This document shows positions 1 through 12,377 of a DNA stretch of 64,000 nucleotides, piece by piece (within the stretch, counting starts at the first letter, position 1; every line of letters begins with the position of its first letter). Under the pieces are notes generated by a model, which was given only the letters and a program-made list of their open reading frames with translations, was not told the origin of the DNA and did not search any database. Position numbers and translations under genes: made by a program. The stretch covers positions 3,485,001 to 3,549,000 of the forward strand of contig NC_086182.1 of the NCBI RefSeq assembly GCF_023053635.1, in the 5' to 3' direction. Source of the DNA: Elgaria multicarinata webbii (lineage: Eukaryota; Chordata; Lepidosauria; Squamata; Anguidae).

Positions 1-56
1 TCAATACAACTGTTAATGATACAGGAGCCCTGTCCTCCTTTTCATAGGGTCACCCT
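1..56. mobile_element. End fragment of palindromic element (AGGGTGACCATATGA family)
   Basis: The sequence ends in CCTCCTTTTCATAGGGTCACCCT, matching in part the right terminus of the full copy at 23213-23525. It is cut by the window edge. Confidence 0.6.
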
Positions 57-330
57 ACCTTTTTCAGTGGTGGCACCCCAGGTGTGGAAGTCCCTCCCAA
101 AAGAGGTTTGCCAGGCACCTACACTGTGGCCTTTTCAGCATCACATCAGCACTTCTCTATTTTTCCAGGCCTTTCAATCTTAAAAACTTTTAGTGCTTTT
201 TAGATCTTTTGTACTAATGTTATTTGCTGTTGCTGGTTTTACTCTGGTTTTGTGCTGCTGGTGGTTTTATTCCGTTTTCGACTTTATATTTGTGCCTTAT
301 TGCTGCTTATGGTTTTTCATTTTTTACTTT
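57..330 (+). mobile_element. L2-clade LINE 3' fragment
   Basis: GTGGCACCCCAGGTGTGGAAG and the following coding-end and T-rich 3' UTR resemble the L2 copy at 10370-10620. It is diverged and lacks the tail. Confidence 0.5.
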
Positions 331-704
331 AAATTGCCAAGAGAATTTCCACTATTGGTTGCTGTATAAACATTGTATAAACAAATTAAGAAGTCAAGTG
401 ATTCCATTTATTGCATCACACCTTCTTTCCTCTTAGAGATTCTTGAGCTAAATTTACAACCAGGATTTACAGAAAATTTACAAGAGAGAACTCGCTTCAT
501 GTCTAAAAGTTTTGCTAAAACACTGTACACATAAGTGAGAGGAATTGAACCCCATTGCCCTCAGCTCCGTCAGTTCATATACTTTTATTCCTCTCCTTTG
601 GGCGCCAGAGCTGGCCTTAGAGAAAAGAGCAAAAGGCAACAGAACATAGCAAAGGTGGGGAGGAGAGATTCAATCTTCTCCTCACCTGTGAGTGTTTTTC
701 CACT

Positions 705-1046
705 GTAGAACTAGAAAAGGTGAAGAAAAGGGCAACCAAAATTGATCAAGGGACTGGAGCAACTCTCCCATGAGGAAAAGCTACCAAGTGGTCGTGAGGG
801 ACAGCAATTTGGATGGCTTTAAAAGGGGGTCAGAGAACTTCATGGACAATAAAGCTATCAATGGCTAATGGCTATATCTTACCTCCAGTATCGGCTGCCT
901 CTGGATACCAGTTGCTGAGGAACATTAGGGGGAAGGGGCTATTAGCTCATGCCCTGCTTGGAGGCATCTAGCCAGCCATGTTGCAAACAGCATGCTGGAC
1001 TACCTAAGCCTTTGGTGTGATCCTGCTCAGCTCTTCTTATGTTCAG
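705..1046 (+). mobile_element. CR1 LINE 3' fragment
   Basis: Pieces such as TTTGGATGGCTTTAAAAGGG and the end TGATCCTGCTCAGCTCTTCTTATG match CR1 copies at 14560, 28976 and 43490. The coding part is degraded. Confidence 0.65.
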
Positions 1047-1519
1047 ATGTAAATGTAATAATTTGGTTTCTCAGCCTTGCAGTTTATTCAAATAATCCAA
1101 ATCCATTCCAGCTACAATACCGTCACCATTTGGTATCCTTTCCATCTATTTTGCATGGGCTTTAAAACAGCACCACGCAGAGCGATGAGAAACACAACAC
1201 TGAGCTCCTGTTTGCTGTTCTGTCCCTATTTCCTCTCTCCTGCTCCCTTGGAAAAACAAGACCAGTGATTTCCTTGGTTGGTTTCCACTGGCCGGCTGCA
1301 AGAATAACAAGCTTTTATTTATTCAAATCTCTACTTCCCACTTTTTCAGGTTGACAAGAGACGCCGATGTGGAGGTTCCGTTCAACTAGCATAGCTAGAT
1401 GCCTTTGACAGACTTACCTAATCCTTTTAAAAACCATATAAGCTGGAGGCCACCCCCACCACATCAGAATGTCAGCAGGGTTACCTGACCTGATCTCTTT
1501 CCGTGGCTGCTGCTGCTGC

Positions 1520-1525
1520 TGCTGC

Positions 1526-1575
<50 letters not shown>

Positions 1576-2060
1576 TTGTATCCCGCCTTTTGCCCAATAC
1601 TGGGCCTCAAGGCAGCCTTACAAAATTTAAAACATATACATTTTAAAACCCATGAATAAAAATATACAAAAGTTAAAAATAAATTCCAATATTAAAACAT
1701 TTAAACATTCAAAATACATGACAATTTTAAAAGTCCTTAGCACAGACAGAGGCCCAGATTAATCACCAAAGGCCTCCTGAAACAAAAACGTTTTTGCCTG
1801 CCTCCGAAAGCACATCAAGGAGGGAGCCAGTCTAGCTTCCCTGGGAAGAAAGTTCCAGAACCTTGGAGCAACCACCAAGATGGCCCTCTCCCGTGTTCCC
1901 ACAAGGCGCGCCTGTGAGGATGGTGCGACTGAAAGAAGAGCTTCCTCAGAAGATCTCAAAGCACAGGCAAGCTCATAAGGGAGAACACGATCTTTCAGAT
2001 AACCTGGACCCAAACCGTATAGGGCTTTATAGGTGTTTGCTCCGGCCATGAGCTTTCAGG
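1520..2060 (-). mobile_element. L2-clade LINE 3' end, subfamily B
   Basis: Minus-strand codons (ALYGLGPGYLKDRVLPYE and LAPSLMCFRRQAKTF) are the RT C terminus seen in the copy at 30332-31036. The 3' UTR and an (ATT)n tail run at 1520-1574. It is 5' truncated. Confidence 0.8.
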
Positions 2061-2122
2061 TTTTTCAGGGTTACGAAGGGAATAAATCAGCCAGACTCAA
2101 GGTTTGCATACAAGGAGAATAT

Positions 2123-2817
2123 GGCCTTAGCTAGACCAGGCTTTATCCCAGAGCAAACCCAGGGATCATCCCTGTGCATCCAGATGACGCACAGGGGATC
2201 CCGGGATCAGGGAGGGATCATCCCTTCCTTGCCCCGGGATAGAGCCCTGCCCTTTGGGCCCGCTTTTTCCGTGGTCACGGGCTGAGCCCAAGACTGTGAA
2301 TGCATGGCCCCGTTTCCACGGTTTGACCCGATTCCGTGCAATTACTTGCGCAGAGCTGGGAGCCGTGCACAGGGCGTGGCACTGCTCAGGAGCGCTGCAC
2401 CCATCGGGGCTAGAGTGGGTGGGAGCGGGGAAAATAGTTTTTAAAAATTAAAATCTTACCTTCAGTGCACGAGTGTTCGTGCGCTCCATCTCCTTTAAAA
2501 GTAAAAAAAAATGGCGGGCACGATGCCTCTCTTCCTGAGGTTGTCGTGCTTCACATGTAAACAGAGGGGGGATCTCACATTAAACACAACGCGAGATCAG
2601 TTACCTAGAGAGGTTGTGGGCTCTCCCACCCTAGAGGCCTTCCAAGAGGCAGCTGGACAACCATCTGTCAGGGATGCTTTAGGGTGGATTCCTGCATGAG
2701 CAGGGGGTTGGACTCGATGGCCTTGTAGGCCCCTTCCAACTCTGCTATTCTATGATTCTATGATTCTATGATCTTCCCTCCTCCGTCCTGGATTAAACGG
2801 TAGGTCTAGCGAAGGCC
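2123..2817. mobile_element. Harbinger-like non-autonomous DNA element, with CR1 inside
   Basis: The ends GGCCTTAGCTAGACC and GGTCTAGCGAAGGCC are inverted repeats, flanked by TAT on both sides (2120-2122 and 2818-2820). A short relative at 11566-11706 has the same ends and a TTA duplication. A CR1 tail is inserted near 2590-2771. Assignment to PIF/Harbinger is inferred from the 3-bp duplication. Confidence 0.6.
2590..2771 (+). mobile_element. CR1 LINE 3' tail
   Basis: GAGGTTGTGGGCTCTCCCAC, TTGGACTCGATGGCCTTG and the ATTCTATG repeats are the 3' end of the same CR1 as at 58384-59621. It is severely 5' truncated. Confidence 0.88.
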
Positions 2818-3044
2818 TATATTTATTTGGCATAATTTACAGCACATCAGGCATACCCCAATAAAGGTGGACCAGACTGCGAAAAAGCCCCGCACAGAAC
2901 AGCTCGACTAGTCTGGGACACCCACCCCTGAGCGCAAGAGCAATTTATAGCATAACTAGACTTGGCACCACTGCCAAGATAAGCAGTGATTGATTACTGG
3001 GATTAATAGCAAAGCAGTTCTTCTCATAGCATAAGTTGATAATG

Positions 3045-3415
3045 GCACTGTTCAGAAGATACCTTAAACCAGCCTTCCTCAACCTGGGGCGCTCCAGATG
3101 TGTTGGACTGCACCTCCCAGAATGCCCCAGCAAGCCGAGCTGGCTTGGGCATTCTGGGAGTTGTAGTCCAACACATCTGGAGCACCCCAGGTTGAGGAAG
3201 GCTGCCTTAAACCATGGCTTTAACCACGACGGTTAAGTCAGAAAGCAGGACCCTGTTCAGAAGACACTTTAAACCATTGCTTTGACCATGGTGAATAAGG
3301 CTTTTTGCCTTTTTCACCATGGTTAAAGCCCTGGTTTAAGGTGTCTTCTGAACACTGCCCAGCTTTCTGGCTTAACCACCGTGGTTAAAGCCGTGGTTTA
3401 AGGTATCTTCTGAAC
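3045..3415. mobile_element. Foldback element with nested inverted repeats
   Basis: GTTCAGAAGATACCTTAAACC near 3048 pairs with GGTTTAAGGTATCTTCTGAAC ending near 3413. Inside, a second pair (TTCAGAAGACAC.../...GTGTCTTCTGAA) surrounds a short loop near 3300. A hAT-like MITE is inserted in the left arm. Confidence 0.7.
3070..3204. mobile_element. hAT-like palindromic MITE with 8-bp target duplication
   Basis: CAGCCTTCCTCAACCTGGGG and its inverse at the right end bound a 135-bp near-palindrome. CCTTAAAC is repeated at 3062-3069 and 3205-3212. The 8-bp duplication and CAG ends fit the hAT superfamily. Confidence 0.8.
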
Positions 3416-5185
3416 GGGGCCACTGAGAGATAAACAAGGCACTTCTTGGCATTTCCTTGGCACATGTAAGCACATCTCTTTTGCACAGGTGCACTTACTG
3501 ATGGGGTGTTCTGACATGACCCCTTGATAGGGCACCGCTGGAATGTCAGCTTGTTACAGCCTCCAGATGCGGTACCAGGCTTGTAGATAAGGCACCTGGT
3601 ACTTCCGTGAGATCACTGTAACAGTTCTTTGACCCATCTTTCCCATGGCCAAAGGAATGTTGCAGACTAGTGCAGAAAAACAGTTTGCTAGCTTAAAAGC
3701 AGAAGCAGCCATTCACTCATAGACCTCTGGGTAGCCATGAGGTTTATGTAGGCCATACAATAGGTCATAACCATTTAACATCAGTCTGATCTGCAGAAGT
3801 CAGCAGAAGAACCCTTTGCACATCGAGTTGCTATTAAAGGCTTAGCCATGGAAGCTGCCTAAGGAATCGGCAAGGCCCCATGCAGCAGTGAGTTGCATAA
3901 TATATGTTGGGTGAAGAAGTCCTTCCTTCTGGCTGTCTTCCTGGACTTTCAACTAACTTCACTGGGTTACTCCAACTTTTAAATTACATTTTTGGCATAA
4001 AGGCAGGGTATATTCAAAAACAGAGATAAAAGCAATGTTCTAGTAACGAGAAGAGGGGAGGGGGGAATCTCCCCTCACTATTCACAATTTTACTTTCATA
4101 AACCACCACACGCATGGGAAACTTACAGCCCTGCAGACGCTTTTCCCACCACCTGCTGAATATACTGGCTAATGCTGAGGGAACATGCAACCCACCCATA
4201 AATGGCAGACGACCTGTTCCAGACACCTGCTCCATCGTGTCTCAACTGAAGACTCCGTAGTGCCACCCAATCCCATTCCTGGGGGCGGGAGGGATGCACC
4301 CCACCACCAGGGCCACCGCCGCTTCCTCCTAACTAGGCATGCTTAAGAATGCAGCCATGCAGCCACTCTTGCCCCTACTCCAGAACTGTACACAGCATTC
4401 CCCATGTGCACACCAAAGAGGTATATCAAAGCATTATTACACTTTTCACTTTATATTCATCCCCTTCGCTAAAACTCCTGACATGGTCATTTCATGCCAT
4501 TGCACATGGAGCTGATTTTCCCAGTGAACTCTCTCTCCCTCTCCCTCTCCCTCTCCCTCTGTCTTTCTCTCTCTCACACACACACCCAAGCCAGTTCAGA
4601 ACCCATCCAAGACAACCTCTTCCAACAGAGACAGTAAGAAAATGGTCTGTTAGCAAGGCAGTAGGAGGGAAGGCCTCACAAATAATCCAGAATGACAAGT
4701 AGATACAGGCTCACAACTCTAGCAAGCATTTAGGAACCTCACTTACAGGCGCTTTGCATGGCATTTATATGTTACCACAAGTGATGAGTTCTCCCTTTTA
4801 CTTCAGAGATCTTCCAAATGTTATTATCCAGGTCACATTGTTTTTCTGGATTAAATTTGGAGGCACATTTTACACCCTGTTTTCTTGCTCCAGCAGCTCC
4901 ACGAATAATAGGCAGGTATCCTCTGCACAATAGCAGGGAAGTCCAGGTAATGTGATTCCCCTCTTGGCCCAGCCAGTCAGGCGACTGCTTCCTGGGGGAA
5001 GGTGGCGCTTCTGGGATTTTCAGCTAAAATGGGTGTTTCATGGAGGATCCCTTATTTCCTTGGATCAATATTATTGCCCATATACTGGCAGGCATCCAGA
5101 GAAGGGATCCGCATTACATGCCCTCCTCACAGCTCTGAGGCATCCAGCCATGCATGGCACCTTATTTTCTTTAAGGCACACTAGT

Positions 5186-5755
5186 CAGGGCTGGTGCTAC
5201 CATAGAGGCCACTCAGGCGGCCGCCTAGAGCGCCAAGCACTCACACGCGTTGACTCTGAACTGGCCCGGCCCGAGGATTCAGATGGCGCCCGCCCAGCCA
5301 AAGCAAAGCCAGGGACGCTGGGGTGGGGGTGGGGTGGCTCCATGTTCAGACTTCCGGAACGCGCCCAGAAGAGAGAGAGAGAGAGAGAGAATGTATGGAT
5401 GAATGGGGTGAATGGGGTCTTTGAGTGAATGCATGTGTTCATGCGTGTGTTTGGAGTGAGTGATGCTGAGTGTGTGTGTGTGTGCGCGCATGAGAGTTGG
5501 GGGGGATGATTTGGAGGTGATATTCTTATTAAATAATGCATTTTAGAACCATAGACGTTCCTTTCCAATTTGTTTGCTATAATTGGCATGACGTATTTCT
5601 TGCACTTTAAAATAAATTTAGCAGTTTCAAGTTTTATGCTTCTTATTTTTTCCAGGAAACATATGTTCTTAAAAATCAAAGTTGGCGTTTTGGGTGGGTG
5701 GGTGTGAAAGTAGCTCACCTTGCCTAGGGCGCAAAATAGTCTGGCACCTGCCCTT
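5186..5755. mobile_element. hAT-like non-autonomous element, copy 1
   Basis: The ends CAGGGCTGGTGC and GGCACCTGCCCT are inverted. ACACTAGT and ACACTAAT flank it (7 of 8). It is homologous to 45729-46489 in reverse orientation and carries GA and GT microsatellites (5373-5389, 5469-5481). Confidence 0.78.
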
Positions 5756-6498
5756 ACACTAATGGCCCAGGACACATCTGGGAATCTTTCCTTTCAATGA
5801 AGCAGTTTGTAGTGAATCAGAAAGCGAACTTCCCCTCACACCTAGCTCCCAGCAAGTCACTTCCTTGTGAAAATGGCAGTACGTGGGGTTCCCTGTTCTC
5901 CACAAGCTGAAAGGCTCAAAACACAACCAGAAGAATGCCCAGTTAATCACAGCGATTCCATCCTTTAAGCCTTCTCAATTATACTCTCCTTAGTGAAGGT
6001 CTCCGTATTTTGTATCCCAGCTCTGGACGTGCTTGTGAAGCCATGCAATCATGCAGACCCTCTGCACTTCGGATGACTTTCCATTTCAAAACTACAGTCA
6101 TGAGTGGAGCAAAACCTGGTTTGCATTGCCTCGCCCCATATTTGGCCAAATGGAAAGATACTGGCTACCAGTGCTGGCAAAGGGCTGGAAAAAATATTTC
6201 CAAATCCTAAGTAAACCGAAAGCTTTTTACTTTCTACAGCAGCACATGCTTGACTAAAGTGCTTGAGCTAATCTCTGTGATCATTCTGGTGCAGTGATTC
6301 TTCTTAACTCATGCTGTGTATGTGACAAATGCTCAACAAGGACACTAACTAGAGCAAAGATCCTCAGCAATAACCAACCCACAACTGAGCACAATTGTAA
6401 AAAATTATCTGTAAAAGGTCTTAAAGATCGGGACCATAGCATGCACGCTATGGAGAAAAGCCACAGAAAAGCCACTAGTTGCAGAATTCTTTCTCTCT

Positions 6499-7534
6499 GG
6501 TTCAGTTTAGACAACACATTAGTCAATGCAGTGTGAAAACTCCACTCAACGGTTGACTTTCTAGGGGGTCCTCCCCACACAATATGTTCTAACTCCACCA
6601 TTGTGTGACTGTGTGCTACCATGAAGTTGAGTAAAATTGAGTAAAATTGACAGTTCCTCCACCATCTCTCCTCCCCCAGTCCCCCTGATGGTATCCCATC
6701 AGCCACTGCTGCAAAAAAACAATCCCAGTAGCTCTCCTAGAGCAGCGCTCACTGCTTTTGCCACTCTTGCCAGGGAAAACTCTGTAGCCAGTGGGAAAGG
6801 TCAACTCAGCGGAAAACTCCACAGAGCCCCACCACACAACCCACCACACAACCCTCCTCTGCATAGCAGGCACAAATCAAAGTGCTGGTTATCACCCATA
6901 AAGCCCTCTACAGCTTGGGTCCAAGTTATCTGAAAGACCGTATTCTCCCATATGAGCCTGCCCATGCTCTGAGATCTTCTGGGGAGGCCTTTCTCTCAGT
7001 CCCACCAACATCCCAGGCACACCTGATGGGTACGCGGGTGAGGGCCTTCTTGGTGGCTGCTCCAAGGCTCTGGATTTCCCTTCCCAGAGAGACTAGGCTG
7101 GCTCCCTCTGTGCTACAATTTTGGAGGCAGGCAAAACCTTTTTTTGTTTCAGCAGACTTTTGGAACTATACTGGACCTGTGTTAATGTATTGGATTCCCC
7201 CCCCCTTTTTTAATGTTACACTTTAAAAAAATTAACACGTTTTTAATTTTACTGTAGGTTTAATTCCATTTTAACTTTTGTAATTATAGTTATATATTTT
7301 AATTGTACATGTTTTAATCTTGTAAACCACCTTGAGTCCCAGTACTGGGGAAAAGGCGGGATATAAATAATAATAATAATAATAATAATAGAAAAAACAT
7401 GGAGTGTTTTCCAAACAAACTCCACTGTTGCGTGGAGTTTTCCTGCCACACAACACGTTTCTCAACGGTGGTGTAAAAACTCCACCGTGGAGTTCTAAAA
7501 ACACCGCTGAGAAACGTGATGTCTGAACTGAGCC
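6499..7534. mobile_element. Diverged DNA-element ends flanking an L2 insertion
   Basis: GGTTCAGTTTAGACAACAC at 6499 is inverted relative to GTGATGTCTGAACTGAGCC at 7534. TCTCTCT occurs on both sides. Internal GGAGTTTTC/GAAAACTCC blocks pair. The L2-B copy at 6868-7390 lies inside. Confidence 0.5.
6868..7390 (+). mobile_element. L2-clade LINE 3' end, subfamily B
   Basis: It encodes LVITHKALYSLGPSYLKDR and later RAFLVAAPRLW, then a 3' UTR with CCACCTTGAGTCCCAGTACTG and an (AAT)n tail. It is 5' truncated. Confidence 0.82.
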
Positions 7535-9715
7535 TCTCTCTTTAGCCCTTATGATTGCCTGGTGAAATCTCCGAAGCCCCAGTTGCTGCTTAATAAGATT
7601 TCTAGTGAGGGAACAATATCCTGTCTGACCCCCTCCTATAATTTCCAGACACAAAATGAATTATGCAAAATAATAAGAACTGCTACCCTGAGGAAACATG
7701 CACATTTGCTTAATTTGTATAGTTTACATAGATCAGAGAAAGCAGCTTGTCTTGTCACTGAGTTTTTAGCACTGAATCCGCACAACTCTGGCTAAGGAAG
7801 ACATACGAAAAAAGCCAGAGAGAAACAGGCCACTTAGCCCAGGCAATTTGCAAAGTACAGGCTAGAACAGCTTAGGAAAAACCATGCTCTGCTCCTGGAT
7901 CTTACACCAGGAGCAGGAGCTGTCAGGATGGCGCATCTGGTTTTTGTTTGCAGCATCAGTTGGAATATTTATTAAGCTTTGTTCCCCTGTACACATAAAA
8001 CTAGCTCTGAAACAATACATTTTATAACATAACACATGAGACACCTTACCACTCAAAACAAATTAAACAAACCCCTACAAATTCAGGGCGCCCAGGAGAC
8101 AACCACATGCTGGAAGGGACAGAACTCTTGGGGCAAAACTAGACATGTACCTGTTATTAACCGTGTGTCAATCTGGCTATACATCGAGGGCGGAGGGGGG
8201 ATTACTTCCTAGACTAAAAGGACCAGGGGAGGGGAGAGTCAAGGACAAAGCATACCCCCTTACCTCCCCACTGTTTGAACTGGTTTTCCCAAGCTCAGCT
8301 CACTTCTGATAGCGGATCGAGGCTAGAGAAAAATCACATCGAAAACTGGAGCGCAGAGAGGCGTAGCAGAAGATGTGCCAGGTTTTGCTGCTGTCTTTTT
8401 AGTTCAATCCCCACCCCAACCACGCCTACACCCTAGCTATAGCCAAACGCATGCACACAGATGCGCATGATTACTAAACATCCAGCTTGGTCCTTTATGA
8501 GAAGGAAGTAGAACGAAAGGACAAGTTCAGGAAGCACAAGTCTGACAAAGGACAGCATAAACTAAAACGGGAAGCAAAGCTAGAGCATAGAGACACTGAT
8601 AGTGATACACTTGTTAAGGGTACAAATCGAAACATACTTTGGGCGAAACCTTATGCAAGTTCAGGCAGAAAAAAGGCCTACAACTCCAAGCCTGCCCCAG
8701 CCAGCATGGCTGCCAGCATGGGGCATGTTGGGAGTTGTAGGCTTTTTTCCCTGTCTGAGCATGTACAGGATTGCACCTTTAATGGGACTAGATTCCATTT
8801 AACTCAGTGGGACTTTCTTCTGAGTAAGCGTGTTTAGGATTGCACTGTTGTTATCATTATCCTATATCTTGTGTCTGTGCGACACATTTGTCTGCTGTTG
8901 TCCATTGGTACACTTATCTCTCCCTCACTGTATTGTCAACATTTCAATTGTAAGCTCCATTTGTTTTGCTTTATATCACTACTTTATTACCCTGAAAACT
9001 GTCATGAATATTTTTGGCACTGTTTCAGTATTAACTTTACCAGGTTTGATACGTTTGGCACCAATCCAGGCCAAAAATCAGTAGGGTTACGCAAGGGAAA
9101 CGTTGAGGTGCAGCAGATCAAACCTTTGGCCAAACTTCCCACATATGGGAAGGGCTGGCATCTACGTCTCCTCCAGCATTTCACAAGCGAGAACAGTGAG
9201 ACGTAAGGCCCAACTGCACATTATGCTATTCACACTTTAAAAAAAAAATTAAATTGTACTTAAACAGGCCACTATTCTTTTGAAGAAAAATCAGCTACAG
9301 AGCTCCAACCCAGCCCCAAATCCCCAATGTACCAGCCCCACACTGGTTTTAACCTAGCTGTTATTTGCCACCCAAAAAATTCTGTTTGCTGTAAGCACCA
9401 CCTTCAGGGCAGGCAGCCACCAGAGAAGGGCTAGCTTTCCATACAAAACTGTTACAAGAGCCCAATTTGGATCATGGTTCTTTGGCTCCTTCCCCCACAC
9501 CCAAAACAAAAGTGACCACCCTCCTCTAACAACCCTAAAAAATAAATACAAATGTGTTTAGGGGTCAATCTACTTCCCCAGGCCATTTCCCCATATATCC
9601 TGGTGTGGTAAAATGCCCCACAACCTCAAATGTGTCTGTCGTGTCAGAGGAAGTGTGTTTTATACTCAAAATATTAGAAATATTAGAAAAGTATCATAAA
9701 CTGTTCTGAACCAGT
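7535..9715. other. Intergenic stretch without gene
   Basis: No gene was recognised. It holds a small palindrome at about 8660-8760 (GCCTACAACTCC...GGAGTTGTAGGC) and the short repeat TTAACTCAGTGGGACTTTC near 8798, common in lizard-type repeats. The rest is unassigned. Confidence 0.5.
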
Positions 9716-10700
9716 GCATGGGAACGGTAATGGACTGGATGAGGGCTAATAAACTGAAACTCAATCCAGACAAGACGGAGGTACTGTTAGCGGGTGGTTC
9801 ATCTGTCCGGCGAGGTGATGTTTGCCCTGTCCTGGACGGGGTTGCACTCCCCCTGAAGGATCGGGTCCGTAGTTTGGGGGTGCTCTTGGATCCAGAACTG
9901 TCACTTGAGGCACAGGTGAACTCAGTGGCAAAGAGCACCTTTTATCAGCTTAGGTTGATATACCAACTATGCCCTTATCTGGACAGAGATAGCCTAGCTA
10001 CAGTTATCCATGCTCTGATAACCTCTCGTTTGGATTACTGCAATGCGTTATACGTGGGGCTGCCTTTGAAAACGGTCCGGAAGCTTCAAGTGGTACAAAA
10101 CAGGGCAGCACGCTTACTAACAGGGACCGGCCGATGAGACCACATTACGCCAGTCCTTTTCCAGCTTCGTTGGCTGCCAGTCCAGGTCCGGGCCTGATTC
10201 AAAGTGCTGGTATTAACATTTAAAGCCCTAAACGGCTTGGGGCCAGGTTATCTGAAGGACCGCCTCCTCCCATATGTACTTGCCCGGACCCTAAGGTCAT
10301 CCTCAGGGGTCCTTCTCTGTGAGCCCCTGCCAAAGGAAGTGAGGCAGGTGGCTACCAGGAGGAGGGCCTTCTCTGCTGTGGCACCCCGGCTGTGGAATGA
10401 GCTCCCTAAGGAGGTTCGCTTGGCACCTACGTTATATGCTTTTAGACGCCAGGTGAAGACCTTTACATTCTCCCAGCATTTTAACAGTCTATAAATCAAT
10501 TTTAACTTGGTGTTTTAAATTTGTAATTTTGCATTGCTGCTGTTTTTATCTGGTTGAGCTTTTATATTGTATGTTATATTATGGTTTTATACTGTTGTTT
10601 TATACTTTGAATGTTTTTAATTTTTGTGAACCGCCCAGAGAGCTCCAGCTATTGGGCGGTATAGAAATGTAATAAATAAAATAAATAAAACAAATAAACT
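9716..10700 (+). mobile_element. L2-clade LINE 3' part, subfamily A
   Basis: The RT C-terminal frame begins MDWMRANKLKLNPDKTEVLL and goes on through SRLDYCNALYVGLP to WNELPKEVRLAPTLYAFRRQ (9718-10491), with one break near 10136. The 3' end folds (ACCGCCCAGAGAGCTCCAGC / GGGCGGT) and finishes in (AAAT)n. Confidence 0.88.
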
Positions 10701-10719
10701 GTCAAGATAAAAATTTAGG

Positions 10720-11560
10720 CACAATGTAATTATTACTAAAATCTAATGTTTGTAGTCATGTGGTGTGTTTTTCTAACCCCATAAGAAATTTATCTCTCAT
10801 GAGGTAAATGTTCCCCTGCAGAAATCCCAGAGCCTGTACCAACCTACTGACGCCCAGAGTACTTAAACATGGGTTTTTCCACAGTACTTTGGAAAAACCC
10901 TGGGGCATTTTTATACCCTAGTACATTAGTTGCCAATGGCAAAATCAATAGATCCTTGGGATATTTTATGCCCCAGCTATGTTTTTGTTTCCAGAAAGAA
11001 AACAGTAAATGGTAAGAGACTGAAAATTGGGGACATTGTACATGTGACAGTTCCCAACAACGTCATGGGAGGACTACGTTGTAGGTCTATTTCGGTTTAA
11101 ATTCTGCAATATAAAGTGCATTTGGGGAAACTTTGTAACCCCGCCTGATTGGAGGAGGGAAGTAGACCTTTAGAAAAAGAAGTGTGAATAACACAGTTTA
11201 ACCTTTTGTCTCTCCCCAGTGGCCTGAGCCTGGCTGCTTGATGGCTACTTTCTCGACTCTGATTTGTCGCTGAAGACCCTTACCCTTCTCCACACGCTGG
11301 ATTCTTTTGCTCTGCAACAAACTCACGTGCTTGTGAAGCAGGGTGTACCAGTCAGCGGATCTTAAAAGTGTTCCCTTTTTTAATGAGCTGAAGGTTGTTT
11401 AATAAAATGCAGAATCTCACAATGGAACTGCTTGTACACTATAGAATAGATTCAAGCCAACACATCCGGTGGCTAGTTCAATAGGAAGGGTTTAGAAAAA
11501 ACACAGAGCCATTGTGTGTCCATGACCACAACAGTCCCGATACATCTACCTCCTAATCAG
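10720..11560. other. Intergenic stretch, nothing recognised
   Basis: Neither a plausible coding exon nor a repeat boundary was found by eye. Confidence 0.5.
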
Positions 11561-11565
11561 ATTTA

Positions 11566-11706
11566 GGCCACAGCTAGACCTAAGGTTTATCCTGGGATCA
11601 TCCAGGGTTCACCCCTGCCTGAGTACTGGATGCCCTGTGTGGCACTTAGATGAACAGGTTTGACCCCAGGACAATCCTGGGATAAACCTTAGGTCTAGCT
11701 ATGGCC
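11566..11706. mobile_element. Harbinger-like palindromic MITE
   Basis: Ends of about 30 bp are inverted (GGCCACAGCTAGACCTAAGG / CCTTAGGTCTAGCTATGGCC), flanked by TTA at 11563-11565 and 11707-11709. TTA is the 3-bp TWA duplication of PIF/Harbinger elements. Confidence 0.78.
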
Positions 11707-11845
11707 TTAGTTTCTAGAGACCGGGTAAGGAAGCTAAAACGTTCACAACGTTTTTTAAATAGGGCATCCCTGTTTGCACCTCAAAACCCAATCAGATATC
11801 GATCCCAGACAAAGTGGTCTGTCCCAGCTAAATGGGACCAGTGGA

Positions 11846-12340
11846 GAATATTACTATTTTTATTATTTATTGCATTTCTATACCACCCAATAGCCGAAGC
11901 TCTCTGGGCGATTCACCTAGAATACGCTTCTATGCCAAACAGAACACGTCCCCATGGGAACCATATCAGGGAGAAGGTGGGCAAGAAGCACAATTCCTAC
12001 TTATTATGTCTGTTATGAATCGATTTATATCCCAGCTTTCTGCAAACTATTTCAGGCAGCTTACAATGAAGTTTTTAAAAGCATAGCATGATAAACATGA
12101 TTAGATGAATAAGCATATTTTACAAGAAATACAATACTAAACAAACTACAACAGCGCAATAAAGCGTACCAAGTTCAAAATCACAGCAACATTTTAAAAA
12201 AACCTCTTTAACAATACAGACCTAACAAGCTTTCTGAAATGATATTTTCTTAACTGCCCTTCTAAAAGTCCTCTTAGAGACTGTGCTGACATTTGGGCAC
12301 CACCACTGAAAAGAGCCAGGATCCATTCCTGCCGCGGTGC
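11846..12340 (-). mobile_element. L2-clade LINE 3' fragments
   Basis: TTGCATTTCTATACCACCC plus the AGCTCTCTGGGCG hairpin arm at 11868-11917 is an L2-A tail. A second piece (ATATCCCAGCTTTCTGC, from 12029) looks like another L2 3' end. Confidence 0.55.
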
Positions 12341-12377
12341 CATATATGAAGAGTGAAGTTCTTGGTAGTGAGGGAAA

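Noticed and set aside
1500-1575. CRISPR-like or satellite array
   Set aside because: Plain trinucleotide microsatellite forming the tail of an L2.
4349-4702. 117-codon ORF with CT-rich run
   Set aside because: Contains a CTCTCC simple repeat and no domain. Neighbouring repeats only.
5197-5775. 192-codon minus-strand ORF
   Set aside because: It lies inside a hAT-like element with microsatellites. A frame of the same composition appears in the sister copy only by chance.
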